A DNA stretch of 64,000 bases from Caprimulgus europaeus (taxonomy: Eukaryota; Chordata; Aves; Caprimulgiformes; Caprimulgidae): contig OU015526.1 of the NCBI GenBank assembly GCA_907165065.1, forward strand, positions 67,975,723 to 68,039,722, given 5' to 3'. Positions 36,866 to 49,610 of this stretch are shown piece after piece. The notes beneath the pieces are model-generated. The model saw only the letters and a program-made list of their open reading frames with translations, searched no databases and was not told where the DNA came from. The position numbers were made by a program, and so were the translations under genes. Each line of letters starts with the position of its first letter. Position 1 is the stretch's first letter.

Positions 36866-38228
36866 TCCCTTAATCAGAAGGGCTATCCATGCCTGGCCTC
36901 TCTCTTTAGAGTCTTACACCACCTCTACTTTGGCCTGTCAGCTAATAAGGGTTTTTGCTATATTCGTTGCACTTCCATCTTATGTTTATTTTCTTGACAG
37001 TGTCTTTTATGAGAGTGACTTTTACCTGATTAACATGCCTGAAATTGCAGTTTTTCTCTGAAAGAAAGTTGTAAAAATGCTGTCATTGGGCACTATGGTT
37101 ATTATCTTTCAGAGATGTACAGATAGAAATAAAATATTATCTCTAATTACCAGGCCTGAAAATTTAGCCAGAAACTGCCTTCCACACCGCACTAATACAT
37201 TCTGATTTCAGGGCCAGTTAATAACTCCTCATGATGCAAAGGAGTGTAAAAAAAAATAATAATAAAAAAATCTTTCCTACTCTGCTGTGCCAAAACTGCA
37301 ATAGTTGGTTTACTTTGGTAAAAGCAAAACCTCACAGAGGAAAATAGTTAGCCAAGACCAAATTTTCAGTGAGTGTATGGTAAACAGTTCTGTAGAATTC
37401 GAAGATAACAAAGAAAATGACTCTTTGAAGCAGAAATCCTTGTCATGATTACTATGGGGACATTTTCTGCAAAAATTGTTTGGGGGAAGGGAACATGGGG
37501 ATATTGGAGATGAGGGGTGTTTTGGAAGTTGCAAACTTTTGATTTTAAAACTCCATCAGCTTTGACAAGCTTTTAAGTGCCAGCTTTTTAGGGAAAAGGG
37601 TAAGAGGCCCCAAAGCTGCAACCACATTTCCCTTTTATGAAGGTTGATTTAGTGATCAAATCGGATTTGTTGAAATAAGATACTTGTTATTTTTCTGATG
37701 ATTTTTCCTAGACTGTCTGGAAAGACTTGCTGGTACATGTAGAAATTATGATAGAAATTGCTAAAAATGAGAAACTCCCTGGCTTGTATCACACTTCAAA
37801 AAAAATAAGATTAAAGGTTTTTGTTGCCTTCACCAAGATAGTTTGCTGACTGATAGGTTGCTGACTGGTCAGAGTTTTGCAGTTTATCTATAGTCAGGGT
37901 TGGACTCTTGTTTCACACACAGAAATAAAACAGGGGAAGTTTTGAACTGGAACCAAGTTGGTATATTTGTAAACATAAAATAACTTTGTTGCTATCAAAT
38001 AATCCCAGTGATTACTGAGCAGGCAGAGGAACATAGAGAATATACCAGTGAAGCAGATAAACAGAATCATTGCTGAAACAGCTAGATGATGAATTTGCAA
38101 TTTTAATTATATTGCTAGCAAAGTGGGAGTAGGGCATATTTTTATGTCTCAAAACTGGTGTTTTAGGCTTGTGTTTGTAGACTTTTTCTTACACCATGGT
38201 TTCTCCTACATATATTGCCTAAACATCT
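36866..38228. other. Unique AT-rich non-coding sequence
   Basis: No gene or repeat was recognised. A short A/AAT run occurs at about 37248-37270. Confidence 0.4.
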
Positions 38229-38527
38229 GATGGAAGGATGTAAAGATGGAGCCAGGCTCTTGTCAATAGGCTGTTCAGTGACAGGACAAGAGGCAATGAG
38301 CTCAAATTCAAAGACAAATAATTCCATTTAAACATTAAAAAAGGCTTTTTCACTGTGAGGGTGACCAGCCACTGGCACGGATTGCCCAGAAACGTTGTGC
38401 AGTCTCATTCCTTGGAGATGTTCAAAACCCAAATGAACACACCTCTGAGCCACCAGCTTGGAGCAGGGGGCTTGGAGTAGATAATCTCCAGGGGTACCTC
38501 CTGACCTCAACTGTTCTGTGATTCTGG
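38229..38527 (+). mobile_element. CR1 LINE, older 3' fragment
   Basis: Plus-strand CR1 with GGAGCCAGGCTCTTGTCAAT, CTTTTTCACTGTGAGGGTGA, a GATGTTCAAAACCCAAATG segment and a CTGTGATTCTGGGA tail. The frame is broken and it is diverged from the young copies. Confidence 0.9.
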
Positions 38528-38984
38528 GATTGGAAAAGGACTGATCTGGCACCGAGAGAGTGGTAATTATATGACAGTGTCCTCTGAGTTTGCACACTCA
38601 ATTGTTTGTGCTTTATAATGTTAGGTGGATGGGAACCTGAACATTTTTGTTCATGTAGTAAGTTTGTTCATAGTTAGGAGCCTAAAAATTTTCCTTTAGC
38701 ACATCCTGTAGCTAAGTCAGTGGATTGTCCAAAATGAGCAGGTCAGCTGAGCTTGCTCTTGCTCAAGAAAACATTCAGAATAAAAAGTGAAGGTTAGAAT
38801 TTTATTTGAGATGTGTGAGCCCATCCTTGTAGGTAGGAAAATGGAAATTTGAATTAATCTTAAAGAAGACTACTAAGGAATTAAGTTTCAGAAGGTTATC
38901 AGGAATTGAAAAGGCAGAAGAAGGGAGCAGGCACTCCAGCTGTGTGTGTTTATGCCTATATGGACTCTCCTGACATTTTACCAA
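38528..38984. other. Non-coding spacer
   Basis: Unique AT-rich sequence between a CR1 fragment and an LTR. Nothing was recognised. Confidence 0.4.
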
Positions 38985-39976
38985 TGTGTTGGGTTTGTGT
39001 GGGGGGTGCCGGGTTTTTTTGGCAGTGGAGGAAGGGCCACCTTGTGAGAGTGGAAAGCTCCCCTGGCTCCAAGACAGAGACCCCCCAGCCCAGGCTGGGC
39101 CAGCGAGCACTAGAGAAACGCCTCTGTGAATCCGTATTGGTGAGGGGAAGGACTGTCCTGAAAAGAAGAAGGTGGAGACAACCTGGAGGGGAGGCCATTG
39201 ACCTGAACAAAAGACGACCATCGGCCTAAACAAAAGACAGAGAGACAGAGAGTTTCATTACCAGAGGAAAAGACAGAGGCCCACACCCAGTTCAGCCGCA
39301 TGGAGTAGGAGAAGACAAAGTCCCCTGCAGCCCATGGAGATCCTATGGCAGAGCAGAGACCCACTTGGAGGCCATGGAGGACTCCACGCTGGAGCAGAGA
39401 AGCTGAGCCTGAGGGCAAGTGTGACTGGAATTGAGACCCCGAGAGTCGCTCGCTGCTAGAGCAGGGGTGGACCCCCAGAGTGGGGGGTGAGTCTGCACCC
39501 GTGGATGTCCCCATGCCAGAGCCGGGAGCTGAGCCCAAAGAGGTCCATGACTCCATGGGAAGCTCATGTTGGAACATCTTGTTCCTGGACTTCCATGCCG
39601 GGAAGAGCAGCAGAGGTGAACTGACTGAACCCCCATTCCCTGCCCCCTGTGCTGCTGGAGGTGGCGGGGGGGGGGGGTAGGTAGAGAAATTGGGAGCAAA
39701 GTGATTTGAGCCCAGGAACAAGGGAGGGGTGGGGGAAGGTGTTGCAAGATGTGGTTGTTTTGTCTCATTACATTACTCAGATGAATGGCAACGAATTAAA
39801 TTGATTTTTCTTCCCCAAGTTGAGTCTGTTTTGCCCGTGACCATAACTGGTGAGTGAGCCGTCGCTGTCCTTCATCCTAATCCCGTGTCTCCTTTGTTGT
39901 GTCTCCCATCCCATCCCACCAGGTGGGGGGAGTGAGTGCAGTAACCCATGGTCCCACTGTGGGTCAAACCACCACA
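38985..39976 (+). mobile_element. Solo LTR of an avian endogenous retrovirus
   Basis: A 992-bp LTR beginning TGTGTTGGGTTTGTGTGG and ending AAACCACCACA. The internal GGAGCAGAG / CACGCTGGAGCAG phrases and the TGAGTCTGTTTTGCCCGTGA segment are shared with the LTR at 15576. The 5' half is different and matches the inverted partial LTR at 24150. A run of twelve G at 39665-39676 is prone to slippage. The sequences flanking the two ends (ACCAA and ACCGC) are only partly alike, so a target-site duplication is uncertain. No internal viral region adjoins it. The 203-codon minus frame (39110-39721) and other frames are LTR noise. Confidence 0.88.
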
Positions 39977-42900
39977 ACCGCTTTGCTTACTCATCATTGT
40001 CACCAGGTCACAACCGAGTGCAAAATGCTACCAAAGTGGCCTTGTCCATGTGTGCACTTTTCCCTGTACGGCTTTCAGAAATTACAGCTGCCTTTACAGC
40101 AGGCAGAGTGGGGCTCATGTGTTAGGCAGAGCACATCTTCCTCCAGTTCTCTTCCAAGTACTTTTCTTTGTGTACACCTTTGTGTACCTCGAGCTCTGGG
40201 GGTTGTATCCTTTTTTTTCCCTTGCTATAGAATGTGCATTGCCCTTCCTATCCTTATGCTTTGCTGTGGTGTGTTTCTCATGCCTCCATTCTCTTCCCTC
40301 TCCCAGTTGCTTAAAGTGAAACTTCGGCAGTCTGTTTAAGGCTCTGAGATACCTCTCCAAGTGTTCTGGTTACCACTCTGACTTCATGCAAAGTGGAATA
40401 TGTGTGACAGGGAGAGGGGTTTAAAGGAGTAAAGTTGATTTACCAGTAACCAAACTCTTTGAGAACATTTTTTCCTTGTACATTCTCCAACAGCAAAGAT
40501 GGTTTAATGTTTCCCACTTTCCTCTCCGTCCATCTGCTCATTGCTCATTCATCCCTCTTTTTACCACAATTTACCACCCCTTGCTTCCCTCTTTTGCCAG
40601 TGTGAATGGAATCAGCTGGAATGGGATCAGTGCAATGAATCGGGATAAACACTGGGCAAGGCAAACAGCAGAGGGCAATTTCTTAAGCCTATTTTAGTGC
40701 CAAAGCCGATATAATGCAAAGCTATAGGCTGAGAAGTGGGGAGGATGCAATGCCCTCCCTGTGGTGCAGGAGGAGGCAGGGCAAGGCTGGTGTGTGTGTG
40801 CTGTGCAGGCAGTGCTAAGGGAGAAGAAGAGGACAGCATGCAAGCTGGAGGCATGTGTACACCCACGGGTAGAGTGCAGACATTGAACCTGACAGGATTC
40901 CCATACAGCTACATAGTATGGCATGAAAACACACCATGATTTTGGAATTATGGTTTTGTTTGGTGTTCTGATTGGGCTCTTCCACCCAGGAAGGAAGAAA
41001 AAAAAAAAAAAGAAAAGGAAAAAAAACATATAAACACCAAACTCTAATCTGAACTTTTATATTCCCAGAGTATAAAACCCATTTTGGTAATATGTGCTGT
41101 ACTCCTAAATCACTTGGGCACTTCTAATACTTTGATTTACTGTTACTAGCCATTGCACATGGATGCAGCTGTCCTGATTGTATATGCCAATGGTTTATAG
41201 GGCGCTTTGTATTCTCCTATTGCAGAAATTCTGTTTGTGAAGCCTCAGGAAAGCTCCCTCCTGTATCCTCGTGAAGCTCAGCAACCTGTAAGAGAAAAGC
41301 CAAGGTGATTTTGTTTGGTACAGAATGCTTTCATGTGAGCTGTGTCTACCTGTCTGTCCAGGTTGAGTCTACAGTTCCCTCTATAATACAGTTTTACTCT
41401 CTGAATGCTGTAATTCTGTAATCCTAATCCGAGGTAAGGGTCAGAATGCAAGTTTTGTTTTTGTCCCCCACTCCATCACAGATTTTTCTCTTATTTTGAG
41501 CAAAATGTTCAATGCACCTGGTATGGCTTTCTTTAGGTATAAATCTGATTTGAAGAGATAAGAGTTCATCAACATATGTGTGTTCTGTGATCTTAGTGCT
41601 ACGTAACTGCTAAACACTGGTTTGCGATTGGCACCATCTGTATGTCCCTGGTGTCCCTGAGTCTCAAACAGCTCAGGGTGCTGTTTAGGTTTGCCATGAA
41701 CTTCGATGACTGGCAGCAAGGATTCTGCATTTTAAAAGATAAAATCCTGCACTACAGGTGAAGCTCACTGGAGCCAGCAAACGCAATTCAAGGAGAGTCT
41801 TAATCTCCATTTGCTGTCACTCTGGGTGCCTCAGCTCCATCAGGTGGCCTCAGAGCAGCACAGTAGTGGGGCAGGCAGAGGGGCAAAGAGGCCATGGAAA
41901 GAGGCTTTCTTCCCTTAAAACAAATGGATTTAGGGGAAGCAGAGAAGAGGGAGGGAGGCTGAAATGTCCTGTCCTTTGAGTATCTCTGTTGGTACAGGGG
42001 AGGGAGGGGAGATTGTTGCTCTCTCTTAACTTTTACTCCAAGAGTGTGGGAGCCTCCTCGGAGGTGTCCCCATAGCAAAGCCTGGAGGTTACTGTCTGGG
42101 CAGGAAGGTGCTGCTTCTCCTGCTCTCGGCAGCCCTTGGCAGCTGGTTGCAATTATGCAGTGCAGCTTCAGAGGAAGTTGCTGGCTGTGGGGAGTGTGCA
42201 GTGCTTGGCTGCAGACCCGCTGCTGTTAAGGATACAATGGAGATGGAGAGAGTAAAAACAGTGGCACGGAGTGAAGGGGAGGGTGAAATCCTAATTATCC
42301 CCCACTTGAACTAGCTGCCTTGTTGAATCATTACATATTTCTGAAAATCTCTTGGTAGATGTATATCCTAAATGAAGTCAGATGAGGGAAAGGCCATATC
42401 CAGATGCCAGAAACTCTTGCCACAAAGGACTTTAGTAACAAAAAACTCTCTAAAACTATCTGGAAAACTATTTATTATTTATTTAACTACTCTCTACCAA
42501 AGAAAAAAAAATAAAGTGATTTATGTCTCTTGGAAAGAAAAAATTACATTGAGATGACATATTGCAATGACTATTTTTGGTCTTACCATTTAAAATTATA
42601 GAAATATAAATAGAGCAGTGCAAAATGCAGCTATTTTGATTCTCACTGGGGTGCACACAAACATTTTCTTTGGTTTCAGTCATCGGCTGCAGCCCTCCAC
42701 TCAGTGCTGAATCTGCTTTGAATGCAGAGGATTCCTTAGTTTGATTTTTAAACAGCCAAATCAATTTAGAGTTGAAGAGTTTTTGCTGACTCTTGACCTT
42801 AAACTGTGTATTGTTCTAACATCCCCTAGTAATTGTCTCAAGCTCGCCAAAAGAACTGTAAAAATTTCAGTGAAGGTGGCTATAGTCCTGGTTTTGCAAT

Positions 42901-43807
42901 GAAACCCAAATTGAGGCAAGTTTTGTCTGGCACTGGACGTTGTAACAAAAGCTCTGGTTATAAATCTCGGGAAAAGAACATTTGTAATGGAAGTGGCCAG
43001 TGAATCCTAAATAGCAACAGAATGTGTTGCTATGAAATGTGTATACCTAGAGGGGAAAAAAATGATCCCACTCTTGATAGAAAAGCAGCAGCTTACTCAG
43101 AGCTATTCTCAGATGTCAGAATCAGTCATCAACTCATGGTCTGTGGTTACATCCTTCTAAATTTTGGCCCCTCCAGGCAACCTTGATTTATGTCTTTAGC
43201 AGATGAAGCAGCCAAGGCGCGTAGTAGAGAAAAGATGTAGAGGGGGGCAAGATGATCTGCTGTGCTGGATTGTATTTGGGGGTACAGCAGAACTGTGACT
43301 TGGGAGTGAGTGTTTGGGTTTTTTTTCTTTTACTCTGTTTCTCAGATGTAGACATGTCTTGGGGCCATCCAGGTGAGTTATCTTATGTCATGAAGTGTCA
43401 GATTAATTCAGGTGTTGCCTAATGACATCAGCAGTTCTTCCAAGCAATTTCTTGCTGAGAGGAGGCTGCCAAACTGCCACCGTGACAAGTCAAACACTCC
43501 AGGTTTGTACAATTTGGTTTGGGGTTCCCTCCTGCTTCCAGACCAGGGGTGTTGAGCCATGCTGTGGAGGTACCCTCTGGGGAAGGAGAAGAGGTTTGAG
43601 CTTTCGGATGTGGTCTGTCTATGTATTTAGGGTTTTGTGTGGGTTTTGGTAGCTGCTTTCCTGCTGGCCCCTGAGTGTCCTTGTCTCACCATGCCGTTCC
43701 TCAGCCAGGAAGGCAGTGCAAGTGTTTGCAGTGCAGCTTGTAACAGCGTGGAGAATGTGGAGAGCAGGTAGATGGGAGGTTTTTTTCTCTTTTATTGTTT
43801 AAGAAGC
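39977..43807. other. Non-coding region
   Basis: Mostly unique sequence with A-rich runs at 40989-41033. The frames at 39899-40339 (146 codons) and 41441-41719 show no domain. A 27-nt exon-like segment lies at 43346. No other repeat was recognised. Confidence 0.4.
43346..43372 (+). other. Candidate 27-nt microexon
   Basis: A long pyrimidine tract (from about 43317, ending CTCTGTTTCTCAG) is followed by 27 bases and then the near-perfect donor CAG|GTGAGT. Two of three frames are open through it. The same donor could also belong to a longer exon. It lies between the distal CpG island and MAML3 on the same strand. Confidence 0.25.
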
Positions 43808-44100
43808 CATAGAATCGTGGCATGTTTTGGATTGGAAGGGACATTTCAAGGTCATCTAGTCCAAGCCCCCTACCATGAGCAGGGGCATCTTCAACCAGAT
43901 CAGGTTGCTCAAAGTCTCATCCAACCTGACCTTGAATGTTTCCAGGGATGGGGCTTCTACATCTCTCTGGGCAACCTGGCCAGTGTTTCACCACCCTCAT
44001 CGTAAAAAATTTCTTCCTTATATTTAGTTTAAATGTCTCCTCTTTCAGTTTAAACCCATCACCTCTTGTCCTATCACTGCAGGCCTTGCTAAAAGTCTGT
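43808..44100 (-). mobile_element. CR1 LINE, 3' fragment
   Basis: Minus-strand CR1 with the CATAGAATCGTGG tail, GGAAGGGACATTTCAAGG and AGGTTGCTCAAAGTCTCATC blocks, ending near ACCTCTTGTCCTATCACTG. It is moderately diverged and without an open frame. Confidence 0.92.
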
Positions 44101-44619
44101 CCTCATACTTGAGTGCTGTATGTGGATACATACGTGTAGCTGACTTGAGTCTTGGGGACAACTCAAGGTTATTATGGCTGCTTCACTACCAGTAGAGGAT
44201 ATTAAAACTAGGATGCTTCGTACAAGCTTCTCAGATGCACTGAGATGGTTTATTGATTCAACTGTATCTAACCATGAAGAGTACCAGAATTCATAGTATG
44301 AATTAGAGTATGCCTCAGTGGCAATCATAGCTTTTGGGTAGTTTTTATTTTTTATTCCCAAATTTTCCATATAAATTCTCACTGATATTTTCCCCAAGAA
44401 CAATTAGGAGGATAAAGAAAATAGATTTCATTTTCTTTAAAATTTCTTGCCAGTTTTTAAAGAGCTTGAAATTTTAACACAAGTAATGATCACTGTTGAA
44501 TAAGGACTGTTTTTCTGAAGCCTGAAAATCTAGTGACTTGACTAAAGCCAATGAGTGTGGCGAGCTGGTGACCCTTCAAACACAAAGCTAAGGTGCTGCT
44601 TGTGTGGAAGCACCTGCAT
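44101..44619. other. Non-coding spacer
   Basis: Unique sequence between two CR1 fragments on opposite strands. No gene was seen. Confidence 0.4.
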
Positions 44620-44792
44620 CTATACCGGCTTCCTAGGGAGGTGGTCGATGCCCTGTGCCTGTCAGTGTTTGAGAGACATTTGGACAATGTCCTTAATACC
44701 TTGCTTTAACTTTTGGTTCAGCCCTCAGGTGATCAAGCAGCTGGACTAGACGATTGTAGGTCTCTTCCAACTGAAATATTTTATTCTATGAA
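44620..44792 (+). mobile_element. CR1 LINE, short 3' fragment
   Basis: Plus-strand end of a CR1 copy: CCTAGGGAGGTGGTCGATGC, GGACTAGACGATTGTAGGTC and TCTTCCAACTGAAATA, with the tail TTTTATTCTATGA. This tail type belongs to a different CR1 subfamily from the copies at 25-32 kb. Confidence 0.87.
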
Positions 44793-45605
44793 ACAAACTC
44801 AGTTGCTCCAGTTTCATCCTACAGCCCTTAATGATCGCCTTAAGCTGTTGTTTTCAGTGGTGATATAAGAGCCTTCTGCTGGAAGAAGTTATGACACTAA
44901 AGGTATTGTGAACATCTCTGTAAAGATTTGCACATCAAGCAGTGACCAACCTTTTAAAACACCTGTATTACATGAGCAATTCATACAGCACTTGAGATCA
45001 GGTTCATAGAGCCATGATGCTCTTCAAAGCTAGTGAAAGTGTCTTCAGACCTTTAAGGCAAAGTACCAAGAATTTCTTGATGTGATGTGCTTTCAGATAT
45101 ATTTTTGTATTCCAACATCAAGGAAATACACAAAACTGTGCATCAATGGTATTTCTAGTTACAAGTTGTTGTGTGCCTCAGTGTTCAATGCATTTAGCTT
45201 ACAGGTCTCCTATTGCCACAAGCGTAGAGTTATGAGTTGAGCATTTAGGGGTCTGTGGTGGGGAGGTGGATTTAACCAAAGTAGTGCCTCACTACTATGC
45301 CATTGTTTCTCTTTCTCTCACTCATACAATCAATATGTAAGAAAGAGTGTTATGTACTGCTGATGGACCAAAGTCTACTCAGTTTAAACATAGTGTTTTT
45401 AAATATGAACAATTATGTAAGAATAACTTCAATACTTTCAGTAGAATTACTCCGGAGAATCCTAACTCCAAAGCCCATTGTGGCTCCGGATATTTCTTAA
45501 GGTTGTTCTAGATCTTGTCTCCTACTTACCGAGACCAAGAACTTGCCACTATTCCCATCTGATCATGCATTAGCTTTCTGTGGAAATCAGGCTGTAGAGG
45601 GAGAA
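44793..45605. other. Non-coding spacer
   Basis: Unique AT-rich sequence. Nothing was recognised. Confidence 0.4.
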
Positions 45606-45875
45606 CCATAGGATCATAGGGTGTTGTGAGTTGGAAGGGACCCACAAGGATCATCGAGTCCAACTCTTGCCGCAGCACAGGACAATCCCAAGATTCAGAC
45701 CATGGGTCTGAGGGCACTCGTTGTAAAAATGCTTCTGGGATATTGTCAGGCTTGGTGCCATGAGCACCTCCCTGGGCAGCCTGTTCCAGTGCTCCATCAT
45801 CCTCTGGGTGAAGAACCTCTTCTAAATGTCCAACCTCAACCTCCCCTGGCACATCTTCCTGCCATTTCCTTCTAG
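45606..45875 (-). mobile_element. CR1 LINE, 3' fragment
   Basis: Minus-strand CR1 with the ATAGGATCATAGGG tail, GGAAGGGACCCACAAGGATC, CTCCCTGGGCAGCCTGTTCC and GTGAAGAACCTCTTC blocks. The tail motif and body indicate yet another CR1 subfamily. The 124-codon minus frame over it is not a host gene. Confidence 0.92.
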
Positions 45876-46500
45876 GACCAGAGGAGAATGCGGGTATCAA
45901 TATGAAGACCAGATTCAGTCAAGACCTAGGAACTCAGGCGTACTCAGACATCTCCCAGCTCATATGTAGTCAAGTTACCTGTGCAGGTGGGAGGGAAAGA
46001 GAGGAGTTCTGTAGCTCATAAATCTGCACTTAGGTGAATAAATAGCCTAATTGTTGGAGAAAAAGAACTGTATGTTCACATTAGAGCAATGAGGCTTATT
46101 TTATGGCAGCAGCCTAAGTGTGACTTCATGTACTTACCTCAGGCATGTAATATATCGACAGTTTGACCCAGAGACATCACCTGTGGTGGGTTTTTTGCCA
46201 TGAAAAAATGATTATATTTAGTGACATTTCCCATACAGTCCAAATGCAAAGGTACATATTTATTAGCTGATACATTGCAAGAAATTAACTCAAAACTGAC
46301 ATTATTTTTGAGTTATGAGAGCTCAGAAAAATACCTGACACTACAAAACTTCTTTGGCACCCAAGAGCTTAAAAAGATGATGGATGTTTTTTCCCAACTT
46401 AAAAAAAAAATGCTTATGGGCTGAAACTTTTCTACTAGAACACATTCTTAAAGCCAGCTTTTAAACTTGTAAAAATAGGGGGTTACTGTAAATGGAAGAG

Positions 46501-46540
46501 GTGAGACAGTTTTTTAAATGGTGAGACAGTTTTTTAAACA
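46501..46540 (+). repeat. Tandem duplication of a 20-bp unit
   Basis: Two adjacent copies of GTGAGACAGTTTTTTAAATG, the second ending in CA instead of TG, look like a slippage duplication. Confidence 0.9.
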
Positions 46541-48780
46541 TAGGAATAGTATGGACGTAGTTTTAGAGTGTTTGGAGATGAGGTTTTGTTTGTTTGTATT
46601 AATTAATGTAATAATTTGAAGATACAGGAGAAACGCTGCTCTTAACGGTGGGAGTAAGTTATACTGAAGAAATGGTCTGAATTTATTTTATGTAATACTT
46701 TTTTAATAACAATGTCTATTAAAGACATCTGCTGGAAGTCTGTAATGCTGATTTAATGGGGAGAAAAAATAACAAAGTTCTTCAGCAATTCTGTCTTCAG
46801 TTTAATATTATGGACTGTTAAAAGAGGGTTTATGTGTGCGACATTATTAACTGAAATCTGCTCAAATTGAAGTCAGACCCACAAAATTTGCTTTTCTTCA
46901 GTGCATGCTAGGTTTTTAAAACAAGTGCTTAAAACTACACAAGAGAATGAATGTATTTTAAATTTATTTAGGATTTTTAAAGGCAATCAGGCCAGGCAGG
47001 GAAATACTTCTAAACACCTATACTCTCGCTTACAGTATGTGACCTCTCTAGCAATGGTAAAGTGCAACAAAAATTATCAACTTCCTCTACTAAGTCATTA
47101 CTATAACTAGAGAAAGAAAATCCACCTCCAGAGTGACTGAATTACAGTTCGTAATTAACCACACAGTATTTTATATTGGCTTTGTCAGGGCTGAAAGATA
47201 CGTGTTTAGTTGTGAGAGAGGAAGGTAGTGGGAACAGAACCTCGAAGATCATGGTCTGGAAGAAAGCTTCCTTACAGGAATTAAATACTGAGTTTAAATT
47301 AATGACATTGTTGCCTAACTATGGTTCATGTTGTAGTTTTTTCAAAACTTGAATTATAAAGATTAAAGTAATAAAACACACCGTATTTTTCTCACTTGAA
47401 TTTGGAGAGGCCTCATGTTTTCCATGCTTGTAGCCTTGATGATTCTTTTGGCAGCTCTGCCAGTGATAAAAAGAGTAACTCACCACTGTCAGGGAATTTG
47501 GCTGTTTCATCACTGACATGAGAGGCCAACAGAACTCCATGGTGATTGCTGTCTAAATGACTTATGTACTTTCTTCATACACTTTTTGATTGAAGAGTGA
47601 TAACTCAGGCAATGAGTTATTTGGCATCAGCCCCTGAGACAATCTGTTTTCTTTTTATAAATCCTATGGCACCTTTCAGCCACCCATTTTTAAATAAGAC
47701 TGTGGTGGATTAGGTTCTAATGTGCCTGGTGGATTTAGCCAAAGGATGGTTAAATTAGATTTTGCTCTCATTCTTTTACTTTGTTTATTTTTTGTTGTTA
47801 AATGATAGTTCTTGAAGTAGTATTGAGAAAATGAGAGGTGGGCTAAAAGGCTGTGTCCATGTGACAACATAGGAGTATGACAGACCATTTCACTCCTGGT
47901 GGTAGTGGCACTGTCTCTTCCTAAAAGGAGATGACATTGTCAAAGTCCACAAAGAGGAAAAAGTACACTAACACCATCCTAACTCTATCATCTTGGATGC
48001 ACAACTTGGAATACACATCCAAGAGGAAGGAAAAGAATAATTTTAAAATTTCTACAACTGAAAAATGTTCTCAGAATACCTTCATTAGAGATTTCAGTAC
48101 AGACTGCCATTGTGCTAAGTAGAAAGTTGTTGTACATTAAAGTTACTCTACAACAGGCTGAATCTGACTCTGTGAATCTGACAGGATTTCCTGCAAGGTT
48201 TTGGATGGAAACAGAAGCAGTTTCCATGCTGAGCAACAAAGATGGTGTAGATTTGCTAGAGTTTTACTTTCAGGGTTCCCCACATAAGATGATGACTGTG
48301 GAGTGCTAAATATAATCTCAAGAGCTACAAAGGTGATGGGTGCTGCAGACATCCCCTTTGTCAACATCTGCTGTACACATTCAGTTACTGTTTTTATTAA
48401 AGAAAACCAGTTAAATCTGAGAGAGAGAATTGCAGCTAATACTTATGTTAAACCAGTCAACCTCTTGTGTTTCTCTATCATCTTTTTCTTCACCTTGGCT
48501 CTTTTTTTAGACAAGTTTTACAATATTTATACTACAGTAATGCACAGGGGTCCAGTCAGAATCTGTATCCTTTTGTGGCAGATGTTGTGTAAGCACATAT
48601 AAGGATGTCATTCCTTCTTGAAAGTGTGTATAACGTAAGAAGCATTGGCATCAGGCATGTGTCTTGGTTTGGGTCACAAGAGAAAAGATACCATCTTTTT
48701 CCAGTTCCATTTAAACTTTGAAGCGACAAAGTCACTGTATGGTTACTTTCAAAGAATTCTAACTATGCAAAGTTCAGTAT

Positions 48781-48832
48781 TTATACATATATATATATAT
48801 AATTATACATATATATACACACATATAAGGAG
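48781..48832 (+). repeat. TA/CA microsatellite
   Basis: Alternating TA blocks interrupted by CATA and CACA words; AT-rich and likely variable in length. Confidence 0.85.
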
Positions 48833-49610
48833 GAAAAGTTAATCACAGAGCAGTTGTATGTACACCAGGAGTCAAATGACTTATCCACTGTCCTTACTGA
48901 GGTAGTTCAGTGATTGTCACCTGGGTTCATTGTGTGTGATGGAGGCTTGAGTTTGGATCTAAGTGTTAGTCACCCAAAGCAAGCGAGAAGAGGATTATGA
49001 CAGATGAGGCCTTGCCATTTTTATTTTTAACTCTTATTTTTATCCTTTTCTAATTTTTTTTCTCTTTCATGTGTATTTATAGGTTAGAATTTGTGTTCCC
49101 TCATTGTTCAGGAAGCTCTCCTTCATGGAAAAGAGGGGCTCACAGTCTTCCTCACTGTCTAGAAACAGACTTAACTTTCTGATTCTAAGCAGCCCCTCGA
49201 AATTCATGGTGACAGATGAAGCAGGGCTGCTGGCCTTTGCAAAATGTAGGGCATGTTTGAGACACAAAGCTGCCTGCTACACTCGAGCACCTCCTGTGGA
49301 TAAGAAGACACCATGCATTTTGAGGAGTGGAGTTCAGGAGTAGTCCACTGGTGTGCAACCGTCCTGCTCATTGTACTGTCTCAGTGACTGCTCCGTTGAT
49401 GCCGTGATGACTCTACATTGCGCTTAGAGTGGATCCTGCCTTCTAGTCCATTTTTTTATTCTGTCCATGTGAGGGTTGCACAAAGGCCCAAGCTTTCAGA
49501 TCTGAATCTGCTCTCTGTGATTCTGACATTCAGATTTATTGATGTTTGATTTTTCAACCTGACAAAACCTCACTTTTATTTTCTAATTCATATTCACTCT
49601 TTCTCCACAG

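Larger units (their letters stand above)
45876..49610. other. Non-coding region with simple repeats
   Basis: AT-rich unique sequence with a 20-bp tandem duplication (46501-46540) and a TA-rich microsatellite (48781-48832). Frames of up to 99 codons (48303-48602) have no recognisable features. Confidence 0.4.

Noticed and set aside
39110..39768. 203- and 141-codon minus-strand frames
   Set aside because: They lie antisense within a solo LTR; equivalent frames occur in the inverted partial copy at 24150. They are not viral or host proteins.
45526..45900. 124-codon minus-strand frame
   Set aside because: It is a CR1 3' fragment read in an arbitrary frame.
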